From Auanema rhodensis (taxonomy: Eukaryota; Nematoda; Chromadorea; Rhabditida; Rhabditidae), in contig OZ059898.1 in assembly GCA_964057225.1 (NCBI GenBank), positions 11,284,001 to 11,348,000 of the forward strand: a DNA stretch of 64,000 nucleotides. Direction: 5' to 3'. Shown in pieces: positions 45,547 to 59,731 of this stretch; the stretch's first letter is position 1, and each line of letters begins with the position of its first letter. A program made the position numbers and the translations under genes. The notes under the pieces are model-generated. The model saw only the letters and a program-made list of their open reading frames with translations, had not been told where the DNA came from and made no database searches.

Positions 45547-45961
45547 TATCGCGAATGCGATTATTCATCATTCAATCGATGCAATCTCATCACGTTGGCT
45601 GATGAGATTCACGGGCACTCTGTTTTATACCACCGTCGCGGACGGTCGCTTTTCTCTCTCCTCGTTGCTGTCTTTATCTTATGACTCATCTAGTCTGAAC
45701 CACCGTTTTATCCTTGTCCTTTAGTAAGACTATCTCTAGTCTCATTAGTGATGTATATCTAGTCTTATTACATTCACTCTAGTCTTCTATGTACTTTATC
45801 TAGTCTTATTATATATCTTCTAGTCCTTATATTCTGTATTATGTATATCTGAATGGCATATGAATGAATCTTTCTTCCTCTAATAGTCTTTTACGTTAAC
45901 AGGGCATAGAATAGAAAGTGTGAACCTGGGAGGCTATTTGAAAAGCCCTCTATCTTCAAAA
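45547..45961 (+). repeat. Proposed 3' LTR (415 bp)
   Basis: Bounded on the left by the 19 bp shared with the element's start and on the right by the target duplication. It contains six TCTAGTC motifs (45689, 45735, 45758, 45778, 45799 and 45819), the last five 20-23 bp apart. It does not begin TG or end CA, so the borders are inferred from the duplication, not from LTR ends. Confidence 0.6.
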
Positions 45962-46015
45962 GGCAGAGCCCAATTGATTTCTAGTCAATCTCCTTAACCA
46001 CTCGGACATGACTGC
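45962..46015 (-). pseudogene. 5' part of tRNA-Ser after BEL/Pao insertion
   Basis: Nucleotides 1-54 of the tRNA on the - strand. Its partner is 41877-41909. Confidence 0.93.
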
Positions 46016-46878
46016 TTGTAGAATGAATACACTTTACAGTTAAAGTGATAGACGCAATGATCTCGTACTTTTTGGAATAAGATCAAAAGGGATCAAAAAA
46101 TTGATTTCTCATGCAAAATATTCGCAGTCAGCAGGATTCGAACCTACGCGGGCAGAGCCCAATTGATTTCTAGTCAATCTCCTTAACCACTCGGACATGA
46201 CTGCTTGTAGAAGGAATATACTTCACAGTTCAAGTGATAGACGCAATGATCTCGTACTTTTTGGAATAAGATCAAAAGGGATCAAAAAATTCATTTCTCA
46301 TGCAAAATATTCGCAGTCAGCAGGATTCGAACCTACGCGGGCAGAGCCCAATTGATTTCTAGTCAATCTCCTTAACCACTCGGACATGACTGCTTGTAGA
46401 AGGAATATACTTTACAGTTAAAGTGATAGACGCAATGATCTCGTACTTTTTGGAATAAGATCAAAAGGGATCAAAAAATTGATTTCTCATGCAAAATATT
46501 CGCAGTCAGCAGGATTCGAACCTACGCGGGCAGAGCCCAATTGATTTCTAGTCAATCTCCTTAACCACTCGGACATGACTGCTTGTAGAAGGAATATACT
46601 TTACAGTTAAAGTGATAGACGCAATGATGTCGTACTTTTTGGAATAAGATCAAAAGGGATCAAAAAATTCATTTCTCATGCAAAATATTCGCAGTCAGCA
46701 GGATTCGAACCTACGCGGGCAGAGCCCAATTGATTTCTAGTCAATCTCCTTAACCACTCGGACATGACTGCTTGTAGAATGAATACACTTTACAGTTAAA
46801 GTGATAGACGCAATGATCTCGTACTTTTTGGAATAAGATCAAAAGGGATCAAAAAATTGATTTCTCATGCAAAATATT

Positions 46879-46960
46879 CGCAGTCAGCAGGATTCGAACC
46901 TACGCGGGCAGAGCAAAATTGATTTCTAGTCAATCTCCTTAACCACTCGGACATGACTGC
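46879..46960 (-). tRNA. tRNA-Ser(AGA) variant, G45T/G46T
   Basis: Two adjacent changes remove half of the variable-arm stem, which matters for seryl-tRNA synthetase recognition. It may be a poor substrate. Confidence 0.85.
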
Positions 46961-48580
46961 TTGTAGAAGGAATATACTTTACAGTTAAAGTGATAGACGC
47001 AATGATCTCGTACTTTTTGGAATAAGATCAAAAGGGATCAAAAAATTGATTTCTCATGCAAAATATTCGCAGTCAGCAGGATTCGAACCTACGCGGGCAG
47101 AGCCCAATTGATTTCTAGTCAATCTCCTTAACCACTCGGACATGACTGCTTGTAGAAGGAATATACTTTACAGTTAAAGTGATAGACGCAATGATCTCGT
47201 ACTTTTTGGAATAAGATCAAAAGGGATCAAAAAATTGATTTCTCATGCAAAATATTCGCAGTCAGCAGGATTCGAACCTACGCGGGCAGAGCCCAATTGA
47301 TTTCTAGTCAATCTCCTTAACCACTCGGACATGACTGCTTGTAGAAGGAATATACTTTACAGTTAAAGTGATAGACGCAATGATGTCGTACTTTTTGGAA
47401 TAAGATCAAAAGGGATCAAAAAATTGATTTCTCATGCAAAATATTCGCAGTCAGCAGGATTCGAACCTACGCGGGCAGAGCCCAATTGATTTCTAGTCAA
47501 TCTCCTTAACCACTCGGACATGACTGCTTGTAGAAGGAATATACTTTACAGTTAAAGTGATAGACGCAATGATCTCGTACTTTTTGGAATAAGATCAAAA
47601 GGGATCAAAAAATTGATTTCTCATGCAAAATATTCGCAGTCAGCAGGATTCGAACCTACGCGGGCAGAGCCCAATTGATTTCTAGTCAATCTCCTTAACC
47701 ACTCGGACATGACTGCTTGTAGAAGGAATATACTTTACAGTTAAAGTGATAGACGCAATGATGTCGTACTTTTTGGAATAAGATCAAAAGGGATCAAAAA
47801 ATTGATTTCTCATGCAAAATATTCGCAGTCAGCAGGATTCGAACCTACGCGGGCAGAGCCCAATTGATTTCTAGTCAATCTCCTTAACCACTCGGACATG
47901 ACTGCTTGTAAAAGGAATATACTTTACAGTTAAAGTGAGAGACGCAATGATCTCGTACTTTTTGGAATAAGATCAAAAGGGATCAAAAAATTCATTTCTC
48001 ATGCAAAATATTCGCAGTCAGCAGGATTCGAACCTACGCGGGCAGAGCCCAATTGATTTCTAGTCAATCTCCTTAACCACTCGGACATGACTGCTTGTAG
48101 AAGGAATATACTTTACAGTTAAAGTGATAGACGCAATGATCTCGTACTTTTTGGAATAAGATCAAAAGGGATCAAAAAATTAATTTCTCATGCAAAATAT
48201 TCGCAGTCAGCAGGATTCGAACCTACGCGGGCAGAGCCCAATTGATTTCTAGTCAATCTCCTTAACCACTCGGACATGACTGCTTGTAGAAGGAATATAC
48301 TTTACAGTTGAAGTGATAGACGCAATGATTTCGTACATATTAGAATTAGATCAAAAAGCATCAAAAAATTGATTTGTCATGCAAAATATTCGCAGTCAGC
48401 AGGATTCGAACCTACGCGGGCAGAGCCCAATTGATTTCTAGTCAATCTCCTTAACCACTCGGACATGACTGCTTGTAGAATGAATATACTTTACAGTTAA
48501 AGTGATAGACGCAATGATCTCGTACTTTTTGGAATAAGATATAGATGGGATCAAAAAATTGATTTCTCATGCAAAATATT

Positions 48581-48662
48581 CGCAGTCAGCAGGATTCGAA
48601 CCTACGCGGGCAGAGCCCAACTGATTTCTAGTCAATCTCCTTAACCACTCGGACATGACTGC
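48581..48662 (-). tRNA. tRNA-Ser(AGA) variant, A42G
   Basis: The anticodon stem T28-A42 pair becomes a T-G wobble, which is probably tolerated. This is the first copy after the only phase slip of the block. Confidence 0.85.
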
Positions 48663-51600
48663 TTGTAGAAGGTATATACTTTACAGTTAAAGTGATAGAC
48701 GCAATGATCTCGTACTTTTTGGAATAAGATCAAAAGGGATCAAAAAATTGATTTCTCATGCAAAATATTCGCAGTCAGCAGGATTCGAACCTACGCGGGC
48801 AGAGCCCAATTGATTTCTAGTCAATCTCCTTAACCACTCGGACATGACTGCTTGTAGAAGGAATATACTTCACAGTTAAAGTGATAGACGCAATGATCTC
48901 GTACTTATTGGAATTAGATCAAAAAGCATCAAAAAAATGATTTCTCATGCAAAATATTCGCAGTCAGCACGATTCGAACCTACGCGGGCAGAGCCCAATT
49001 GATTTCTAGTCAATCTCCTTAACCACTCGGACATGACTGCTTGTAGAAGGAATATACTTCACAGTTAAAGTGATAGACGCAATGATCTCGTACTTATTGG
49101 AATAAGATCAAAAAGCATCAAAAAAGTGATTTGTCATGCAAAATATTCGCAGTCAGCAGGATTCGAACCTACGCGGGCAGAGCCCAATTGATTTCTAGTC
49201 AATCTCCTTAACCACTCGGACATGACTGCTTGTAGAAGGAATATACTGTAAAGTTAAAGTGATAGACGCAATGATCTCGTACTTTTTGGAATAAGATCAA
49301 ATGGGATCAAAAAATTGATTTGTCATGCAAAATATTCGCAGTCAGCAGGATTCGAACCTACGCGGGCAGAGCCCAATTGATTTCTAGTCAATCTCCTTAA
49401 CCACTCGGACATGACTGCTTGTAGAAGGAATATACTTTACAGTTGAAGTGATAGACGCAATGATTTCGTACATATTTGAATTAGATCAAAAAGCATCAAA
49501 AAATTGATTTCTCATGCAAAATATTCGCAGTCAGCAGGATTCGAACCTACGCGGGCAGAGCCCAATTGATTTCTAGTCAATCTCCTTAACCACTCGGACA
49601 TGACTGCTTGTAGAAGGAATATACTTTACAGTTAAAGTGATAGACGCAATGATGTCGTACTTTTTGGAATAAGATCAAAAGGGATCAAAAAATTGATTTC
49701 TCATGCAAAATATTCGCAGTCAGCAGGATTCGAACCTACGCGGGCAGAGCCCAATTGATTTCTAGTCAATCTCCTTAACCACTCGGACATGACTGCTTGT
49801 AGAATGAATACACTTTACAGTTAAAGTGATAGACGCAATGATCTCGTACTTTTTGGAATAAGATCAAAAGGGATCAAAAAATTGATTTCTCATGCAAAAT
49901 ATTCGCAGTCAGCAGGATTCGAACCTACGCGGGCCGAGCCCAATTGATTTCTAGTCAATCTCCTTAACCACTCGGACATGACTGCTTGTAGAAGGAATAT
50001 ACTTCACAGTTCAAGTGATAGACGCAATGATCTCGTACTTTTTGGAATAAGATCAAAAGGGATCAAAAAATTGATTTCTCATGCAAAATATTCGCAGTCA
50101 GCAGGATTCGAACCTACGCGGGCCGAGCCCAATTGATTTCTAGTCAATCTCCTTAACCACTCGGACATGACTGCTTGTAGAATGAATACACTTTACAGTT
50201 AAAGTGATAGACGCAATGATCTCGTACTTTTTGGAATAAGATCAAAAGGGATCAAAAAATTGATTTCTCATGCAAAATATTCGCAGTCAGCAGGATTCGA
50301 ACCTACGCGGGCCGAGCCCAATTGATTTCTAGTCAATCTCCTTAACCACTCGGACATGACTGCTTGTAGAAGGAATATACTTTACAGTTAAAGTGATAGA
50401 CGCAATGATCTCGTACTTTTTGGAATAAGATCAAAAGGGATCAAAAAATTGATTTCTCATGCAAAATATTCGCAGTCAGCAGGATTCGAACCTACGCGGG
50501 CAGAGCCCAATTGATTTCTAGTCAATCTCCTTAACCACTCGGACATGACTGCTTGTAGAATGAATACACTTTACAGTTAAAGTGATAGACGCAATGATCT
50601 CGTACTTTTTGGAATAAGATCAAAAGGGATCAAAAAATTGATTTCTCATGCAAAATATTCGCAGTCAGCAGGATTCGAACCTACGCGGGCAGAGCCCAAT
50701 TGATTTCTAGTCAATCTCCTTAACCACTCGGACATGACTGCTTGTAGAAGGAATATACTTTACAGTTAAAGTGATAGACGCAATGATCTCGTACTTTTTG
50801 GAATAAGATCAAAAGGGATCAAAAAATTGATTTCTCATGCAAAATATTCGCAGTCAGCAGGATTCGAACCTACGCGGGCAGAGCCCAATTGATTTCTAGT
50901 CAATCTCCTTAACCACTCGGACATGACTGCTTGTAGAAGGAATATACTTTACAGTTAAAGTGATAGACGCAATGATCTCGTACTTTTTGGAATAAGATCA
51001 AAAGGGATCAAAAAATTGATTTCTCATGCAAAATATTCGCAGTCAGCAGGATTCGAACCTACGCGGGCAGAGCCCAATTGATTTCTAGTCAATCTCCTTA
51101 ACCACTCGGACATGACTGCTTGTAGAAGGAATATACTTCACAGTTAAAGTGATAGACGCAATGATCTCGTACTTATTGGAATTAGATCAAAAAGCATCAA
51201 AAAAATGATTTCTCATGCAAAATATTCGCAGTCAGCACGATTCGAACCTACGCGGGCAGAGCCCAATTGATTTCTAGTCAATCTCCTTAACCACTCGGAC
51301 ATGACTGCTTGTAGAAGGAATATACTTCACAGTTAAAGTGATAGACGCAATGATCTCGTACTTATTGGAATAAGATCAAAAAGCATCAAAAAAGTGATTT
51401 CTCATGCAAAATATTCGCAGTCAGCAGGATTCGAACCTACGCGGGCATAGCCCAATTGATTTCTAGTCAATCTCCTTAACCACTCGGACATGACTGCTTG
51501 TAGAAGGAATATACTTTACAGTTAAAGTGATAGACGCAATGATTTCGTACTTTTTGGAATAAGATCAAATGGGATCAAAAAATTGATTTGTCATGCAAAA

Positions 51601-54600
51601 TATTCGCAGTCAGCAGGATTCGAACCTACGCGGGCAGAGCCCAATTGATTTCTAGTCAATCTCCTTAACCACTCGGACATGACTGCTTGTAGAAGGAATA
51701 TACTGTAAAGTTAAAGTGATAGACGCAATGATCTCGTACTTTTTGGAATAAGATCAAATGGGATCAAAAAATTGATTTGTCATGCAAAATATTCGCAGTC
51801 AGCAGGATTCGAACCTACGCGGGCAGAGCCCAATTGATTTCTAGTCAATCTCCTTAACCACTCGGACATGACTGCTTGTAGAAGGAATATACTTTACAGT
51901 TAAAGTGATAGACGCAATGATCTCGTACTTTTTGGAATAAGATCAAAAGGGATCAAAAAATTGATTTCTCATGCAAAATATTCGCAGTCAGCAGGATTCG
52001 AACCTACGCGGGCAGAGCCCAATTGATTTCTAGTCAATCTCCTTAACCACTCGGACATGACTGCTTGTAGAAGGAATATACTTCACAGTTAAAGTGATAG
52101 ACGCAATGATCTCGTACTTATTGGAATTAGATCAAAAAGCATCAAAAAAATGATTTCTCATGCAAAATATTCGCAGTCAGCACGATTCGAACCTACGCGG
52201 GCAGAGCCCAATTGATTTCTAGTCAATCTCCTTAACCACTCGGACATGACTGCTTGTAGAAGGAATATACTTCACAGTTAAAGTGATAGACGCAATGATC
52301 TCGTACTTATTGGAATAAGATCAAAAAGCATCAAAAAAGTGATTTCTCATGCAAAATATTCGCAGTCAGCAGGATTCGAACCTACGCGGGCATAGCCCAA
52401 TTGATTTCTAGTCAATCTCCTTAACCACTCGGACATGACTGCTTGTAGAAGGAATATACTTTACAGTTAAAGTGATAGACGCAATGATTTCGTACTTTTT
52501 GGAATAAGATCAAATGGGATCAAAAAATTGATTTGTCATGCAAAATATTCGCAGTCAGCAGGATTCGAACCTACGCGGGCAGAGCCCAATTGATTTCTAG
52601 TCAATCTCCTTAACCACTCGGACATGACTGCTTGTAGAAGGAATATACTGTAAAGTTAAAGTGATAGACGCAATGATCTCGTACTTTTTGGAATAAGATC
52701 AAATGGGATCAAAAAATTGATTTGTCATGCAAAATATTCGCAGTCAGCAGGATTCGAACCTACGCGGGCAGAGCCCAATTGATTTCTAGTCAATCTCCTT
52801 AACCACTCGGACATGACTGCTTGTAGAAGGAATATACTGTAAAGTTAAAGTGATAGACGCAATGATCTCGTACTTTTTGGAATAAGATCAAATGGGATCA
52901 AAAAATTGATTTGTCATGCAAAATATTCGCAGTCAGCAGGATTCGAACCTACGCGGGCAGAGCCCAATTGATTTCTAGTCAATCTCCTTAACCACTCGGA
53001 CATGACTGCTTGTAGAAGGAATATACTGTAAAGTTAAAGTGATAGACGCAATGATCTCGTACTTTTTGGATTAAGATCAAATGGGATCAAAAAATTGATT
53101 TGTCATGCAAAATATTCGCAGTCAGCAGGATTCGAACCTACGCGGGCAGAGCCCAATTGATTTCTAGTCAATCTCCTTAACCACTCGGACATGACTGCTT
53201 GTAGAAGGAATATACTTTACAGTTGAAGTGATAGACGCAATGATTTCGTACATATTTGAATTAGATCAAAAAGCATCAAAAAATTGATTTGTCATGCAAA
53301 ATATTCGCAGTCAGCAGGATTCGAACCTACGCGGGCAGAGCCCAATTGATTTCTAGTCAATCTCCTTAACCACTCGGACATGACTGCTTGTAGAAGGAAT
53401 ATACTGTAAAGTTAAAGTGATAGACGCAATGATCTCGTACTTTTTGGAATAAGATCAAATGGGATCAAAAAATTGATTTGTCATGCAAAATATTCGCAGT
53501 CAGCACGATTCGAACCTACGCGGGCAGAGCCCAATTGATTTCTAGTCAATCTCCTTAACCACTCGGACATGACTGCTTGTAGAAGGAATATACTGTAAAG
53601 TTAAAGTGATAGACGCAATGATCTCGTACTTTTTGGAATAAGATCAAATGGGATCAAAAAATTGATTTCTCATGCAAAATATTCGCAGTCAGCAGGATTC
53701 GAACCTACGCGGGCAGAGCCCAATTGATTTCTAGTCAATCTCCTTAACCACTCGGACATGACTGCTTGTAGAAGGAATATACTTTACAGTTAAAGTGATA
53801 GACGCAATGATCTCGTACTTTTTGGAATAAGATCAAAAGGGATCAAAAAATTGATTTCTCATGCAAAATATTCGCAGTCAGCAGGATTCGAACCTACGCG
53901 GGCAGAGCCCAATTGATTTCTAGTCAATCTCCTTAACCACTCGGACATGACTGCTTGTAGAAGGAATATACTTTACAGTTAAAGTGATAGACGCAATGAT
54001 CTCGTACTTTTTGGAATAAGATCAAAAGGGATCAAAAAATTGATTTCTCATGCAAAATATTCGCAGTCAGCAGGATTCGAACCTACGCGGGCAGAGCCCA
54101 ATTGATTTCTAGTCAATCTCCTTAACCACTCGGACATGACTGCTTGTAGAAGGAATATACTTTACAGTTAAAGTGATAGACGCAATGATCTCGTACTTTT
54201 TGGAATAAGATCAAAAGGGATCAAAAAATTCATTTCTCATGCAAAATATTCGCAGTCAGCAGGATTCGAACCTACGCGGGCAGAGCCCAATTGATTTCTA
54301 GTCAATCTCCTTAACCACTCGGACATGACTGCTTGTAGAAGGAATATACTTCACAGTTAAAGTGATAGACGCAATGATCTCGTACTTATTGGAATTAGAT
54401 CAAAAAGCATCAAAAAAATGATTTCTCATGCAAAATATTCGCAGTCAGCACGATTCGAACCTACGCGGGCAGAGCCCAATTGATTTCTAGTCAATCTCCT
54501 TAACCACTCGGACATGACTGCTTGTAGAAGGAATATACTTCACAGTTAAAGTGATAGACGCAATGATCTCGTACTTATTGGAACAAGATCAAAAAGCATC

Positions 54601-54817
54601 AAAAAAGTGATTTCTCATGCAAAATATTCGCAGTCAGCAGGATTCGAACCTACGCGGGCATAGCCCAATTGATTTCTAGTCAATCTCCTTAACCACTCGG
54701 ACATGACTGCTTGTAGAAGGAATATACTTTACAGTTAAAGTGATAGACGCAATGATTTCGTACATATTTGAATTAGATCAAAAAGCATCAAAAAATTGAT
54801 TTCTCATGCAAAATATT

Positions 54818-54899
54818 CGCAGTCAGCAGGATTCGAACCTACGCGGGCAGAGCCCAATTGATTTCTAGTCAATCTCCTTAACCACTCGGACATAACTGC
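54818..54899 (-). tRNA. tRNA-Ser(AGA) variant, C6T
   Basis: The acceptor pair C6-G76 becomes a wobble. Otherwise consensus. Confidence 0.85.
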
Positions 54900-56518
54900 T
54901 TGTAGAAGGAATATACTTTACAGTTAAAGTGATAGACGCAATGATGTCGTACTTTTTGGAATAAGATCAAAAGGGATCAAAAAATTGATTTCTCATGCAA
55001 AATATTCGCAGTCAGCAGGATTCGAACCTACGCGGGCAGAGCCCAATTGATTTCTAGTCAATCTCCTTAACCACTCGGACATGACTGCTTGTAGAATGAA
55101 TACACTTTACAGTTAAAGTGATAGACGCAATGATCTCGGACTTTTTGGAATAAGATCAAAAGGGATCAAAAAATTGATTTCTCATGCAAAATATTCGCAG
55201 TCAGCAGGATTCGAACCTACGCGGGCCGAGCCCAATTGATTTCTAGTCAATCTCCTTAACCACTCGGACATGACTGCTTGTAGAAGGAATATACTTCACA
55301 GTTCAAGTGATAGACGCAATGATCTCGTACTTTTTGGAATAAGATCAAAAGAGATCAAAAAATTCATTTCTCATGCAAAATATTCGCAGTCAGCAGGATT
55401 CGAACCTACGCGGGCAGAGCCCAATTGATTTCTAGTCAATCTCCTTAACCACTCGGACATGACTGCTTGTAGAAGGAATATACTTTACAGTTAAAGTGAT
55501 AGACGCAATGATCTCGTACTTTTTGGAATAAGATCAAAAGGGATCAAAAAATTGATTTCTCATGCAAAATATTCGCAGTCAGCAGGATTCGAACCTACGC
55601 GGGCAGAGCCCAATTGATTTCTAGTCAATCTCCTTAACCACTCGGACATGACTGCTTGTAGAAGGAATATACTTTACAGTTAAAGTGATAGACGCAATGA
55701 TCTCGTACTTTTTGGAATAAGATCAAAAGGGATCAAAAAATTGATTTCTCATGCAAAATATTCGCAGTCAGCAGGATTCGAACCTACGCGGGCAGAGCCC
55801 AATTGATTTCTAGTCAATCTCCTTAACCACTCGGACATGACTGCTTGTAGAAGGAATATACTTTACAGTTAAAGTGATAGACGCAATGATCTCGTACTTT
55901 TTGGAATAAGATCAAAAGGGATCAAAAAATTGATTTCTCATGCAAAATATTCGCAGTCAGCAGGATTCGAACCTACGCGGGCAGAGCCCAATTGATTTCT
56001 AGTCAATCTCCTTAACCACTCGGACATGACTGCTTGTAGAAGGAATATACTTCACAGTTCAAGTGATAGACGCAATGATGTCGTACTTTTTGGAATAAGA
56101 TCAAAAGGGATCAAAAAATTCATTTCTCATGCAAAATATTCGCAGTCAGCAGGATTCGAACCTACGCGGGCAGAGCCCAATTGATTTCTAGTCAATCTCC
56201 TTAACCACTCGGACATGACTGCTTGTAGAATGAATACACTTTACAGTTAAAGTGATAGACGCAATGATCTCGTACTTTTTGGAATAAGATCAAAAGGGAT
56301 CAAAAAATTGATTTCTCATGCAAAATATTCGCAGTCAGCAGGATTCGAACCTACGCGGGCAGAGCCCAATTGATTTCTAGTCAATCTCCTTAACCACTCG
56401 GACATGACTGCTTGTAGAATGAATACACTTTACAGTTAAAGTGATAGACGCAATGATCTCGTACTTTTTGGAATAAGATCAAAAGGGATCAAAAAATTGA
56501 TTTCTCATGCAAAATATT

Positions 56519-56600
56519 CGCAGTCAGCAGGATTCGAACCTACGCGGGCAGAGCCCAATTCATTTCTAGTCAATCTCCTTAACCACTCGGACATGACTGC
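56519..56600 (-). tRNA. tRNA-Ser(AGA) variant, C40G
   Basis: The anticodon stem pair G30-C40 becomes G-G. Likely impaired folding. Confidence 0.85.
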
Positions 56601-58219
56601 TTGTAGAATGAATACACTTTACAGTTAAAGTGATAGACGCAATGATCTCGTACTTTTTGGAATAAGATCAAAAGGGATCAAAAAATTGATTTCTCATGCA
56701 AAATATTCGCAGTCAGCAGGATTCGAACCTACGCGGGCCGAGCCCAATTGATTTCTAGTCAATCTCCTTAACCACTCGGACATGACTGCTTGTAGTAGGA
56801 ATATACTTCACAGTTCAAGTGATAGACGCAATGATCTCGTACTTTTTGGAATAAGATCAAAAGAGATCAAAAAATTCATTTCTCATGCAAAATATTCGCA
56901 GTCAGCAGGATTCGAACCTACGCGGGCAGAGCCCAATTGATTTCTAGTCAATCTCCTTAACCACTCGGACATGACTGCTTGTAGAAGGAATATACTTTAC
57001 AGTTAAAGTGATAGACGCAATGATCTCGTACTTTTTGGAATAAGATCAAAAGGGATCAAAAAATTGATTTCTCATGCAAAATATTCGCAGTCAGCAGGAT
57101 TCGAACCTACGCGGGCAGAGCCCAATTGATTTCTAGTCAATCTCCTTAACCACTCGGACATGACTGCTTGTAGAAGGAATATACTTTACAGTTAAAGTGA
57201 TAGACGCAATGATCTCGTACTTTTTGGAATAAGATCAAAAGGGATCAAAAAATTGATTTCTCATGCAAAATATTCGCAGTCAGCAGGATTCGAACCTACG
57301 CGGGCAGAGCCCAATTGATTTCTAGTCAATCTCCTTAACCACTCGGACATGACTGCTTGTAGAATGAATACACTTTACAGTTAAAGTGATTGACGCAATG
57401 GTCTCGTACTTTTTGGAATAAGATCAAAAGGGATCAAAAAATTGATTTCTCATGCAAAATATTCGCAGTCAGCAGGATTCGAACCTACGCGGGCAGAGCC
57501 CAATTGATTTCTAGTCAATCTCCTTAACCACTCGGACATGACTGCTTGTAGAAGGAATATACTTTACAGTTAAAGTGATAGACGCAATGATCTCGTACTT
57601 TTTGGAATAAGATCAAAAGGGATCAAAAAATTGATTTCTCATGCAAAATATTCGCAGTCAGCAGGATTCGAACCTACGCGGGCAGAGCCCAATTGATTTC
57701 TAGTCAATCTCCTTAACCACTCGGACATGACTGCTTGTAGAAGGAATATACTTTACAGTTAAAGTGATAGACGCAATGATCTCGTACTTTTTGGAATAAG
57801 ATCAAAAGGGATCAAAAAATTGATTTCTCATGCAAAATATTCGCAGTCAGCAGGATTCGAACCTACGCGGGCAGAGCCCAATTGATTTCTAGTCAATCTC
57901 CTTAACCACTCGGACATGACTGCTTGTAGAAGGAATATACTTTACAGTTAAAGTGATAGACGCAATGATCTCGTACTTTTTGGAATAAGATCAAAAGGGA
58001 TCAAAAAATTGATTTCTCATGCAAAATATTCGCAGTCAGCAGGATTCGAACCTACGCGGGCAGAGCCCAATTGATTTCTAGTCAATCTCCTTAACCACTC
58101 GGACATGACTGCTTGTAGAAGGAATATACTTTACAGTTAAAGTGATAGACGCAATGATCTCGTACTTTTTGGAATAAGATCAAAAGGGATCAAAAAATTG
58201 ATTTGTTATGCAAAATATT

Positions 58220-58301
58220 CGCAGTCAGCAGGATTCGAACTTACGCGGGCAGAGCCCAATTGATTTCTAGTCAATCTCCTTAACCACTCGGACATGACTG
58301 C
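58220..58301 (-). tRNA. tRNA-Ser(AGA) variant, G61A
   Basis: The T-stem and B-box position 61 is changed, giving an A-C mismatch with C71. It is the same position hit by G61T at 40932. Confidence 0.85.
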
Positions 58302-58786
58302 TTGTAGAAGGAATATACTTTACAGTTGAAGTGATAGACGCAATGATCTCGTACTTTTTGGAATAAGATCAAAAAGAATCAAAAAATTGATTTCTCATGC
58401 AAAATATTCGCAGTCAGCAGGATTCGAACCTACGCGGGCATAGCCCAATTGATTTCTAGTCAATCTCCTTAACCACTCGGACATGACTGCTTGTAAAAGT
58501 AATATACTTTACAGTTAAAATGATAGACGCAATGATCTCCTACTTTTTGGAATAAGATCAAAAGGGATCAAAAAATTGATTTCTCATGCAAAATATTCGC
58601 AGTCAGCAGGATTCGAACCTACGCGGGCAGAGCCCAATTGATTTCTAGTCAATCTCCTTAACCACTCGGACATGACTGCTTGTAGAAGGAATATACTTTA
58701 CAGTTAAAGTGATAGACGCAATGATCTCGTACTATTTGGAATAAGATCAAAAGGGATCAAAAAGTTGATTTGTCATGCAAAATATT

Positions 58787-58868
58787 CGCAGTCAGCAGGA
58801 TTCGAACCTACGCGGGCAGAGCCCATTTGATTTCTAGTCAATCTCCTTAACCACTCGGACATGACTGC
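58787..58868 (-). tRNA. tRNA-Ser(AGA) variant, T43A
   Basis: The first anticodon-stem pair A27-T43 is lost. Confidence 0.85.
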
Positions 58869-59164
58869 TTGTAGAAGGAATATACTTTACAGTTAAAGTG
58901 ATAGACGCAATGATCTCGTACTTTTTGGAATAAGATCGAAAGGGATCAAAAAATTGATTTCTCATGCAAAATATTCGCAGTCAGCAGGATTCGAACCTAC
59001 GCGGGCAGAGCCCAATTGATTTCTAGTCAATCTCCTTAACCACTCGGACATGACTGCATGTATAAGGAATATACTTTACAGTTAAAGTGATAGACGCAAT
59101 GATCTCGTACTTTTTGGAATAAGATCAAATGGGATCAAAAAATTGATTTGTCATGCAAAATATT

Positions 59165-59246
59165 CGCAGTCAGCAGGATTCGAACCTACGCGGGCAGAGC
59201 CCAATTGATTTCTAGTCAATCTCCTGAACCACTCGGACATGACTGC
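59165..59246 (-). tRNA. tRNA-Ser(AGA) variant, A21C
   Basis: The conserved D-loop A21 is C. The upstream spacer of this copy is also divergent (CTCGTAAAAGG). Confidence 0.85.
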
Positions 59247-59731
59247 TCGTAAAAGGAATATACTTTACAGTTAAAGTGATACACGCAATGATTTCGTACT
59301 TTTTGGAATAAGATCAAAAGGGATCAAAAAATTGAATTCTCATGCAAAATATTCGCAGTCAGCAGGATTCGAACCTACGCGGGCAGAGCCCAATTGATTT
59401 CTAGTCAATCTCCTTAACCACTCGGACATGACTGCTTGTAAAAGTAATATACTTTACAGTTAAAGTGATAGCCGCAATGATTTCGTACATATTAGAATTA
59501 GATCAAAAAGCATCAAAAAATTGATTTGTCATGCAAAATATTCGCAGTCAGCAGGATTCGAACCTACGCGGGCAGAGCCCAATTGATTTCTAGTCAATCT
59601 CCTTAACCACTCGGACATGACTGCTTGTAAAAGTAATATACTTTACAGTTAAAATGATAGACGCAATGATCTCGTACTATTTGGAATAAGATCAAAAGGG
59701 ATCAAAAAGTTGATTTCTCATGCAAAATATT

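Larger units (their letters stand above)
41910..45961 (+). mobile_element. Internally deleted BEL/Pao-like env retroelement
   Basis: A 4.05-kb LTR-retroelement remnant inside a tRNA-Ser gene, with a clean 5-bp target duplication GGCAG. The first 19 bp (41910-41928) equal the first 19 bp of a 415-bp segment at the right end (45547-45961), which I take as the 3' LTR. The left LTR, gag, protease and reverse transcriptase are absent: the 19 bp run straight into integrase-like sequence. What remains is the integrase tail joined to an envelope ORF, a tRNA-like sequence and a zinc-knuckle ORF. BEL/Pao assignment rests on GIDLAGP and the DUF5641-type integrase tail. A non-autonomous, mis-reverse-transcribed copy is the simplest reading. 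Confidence 0.82.
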
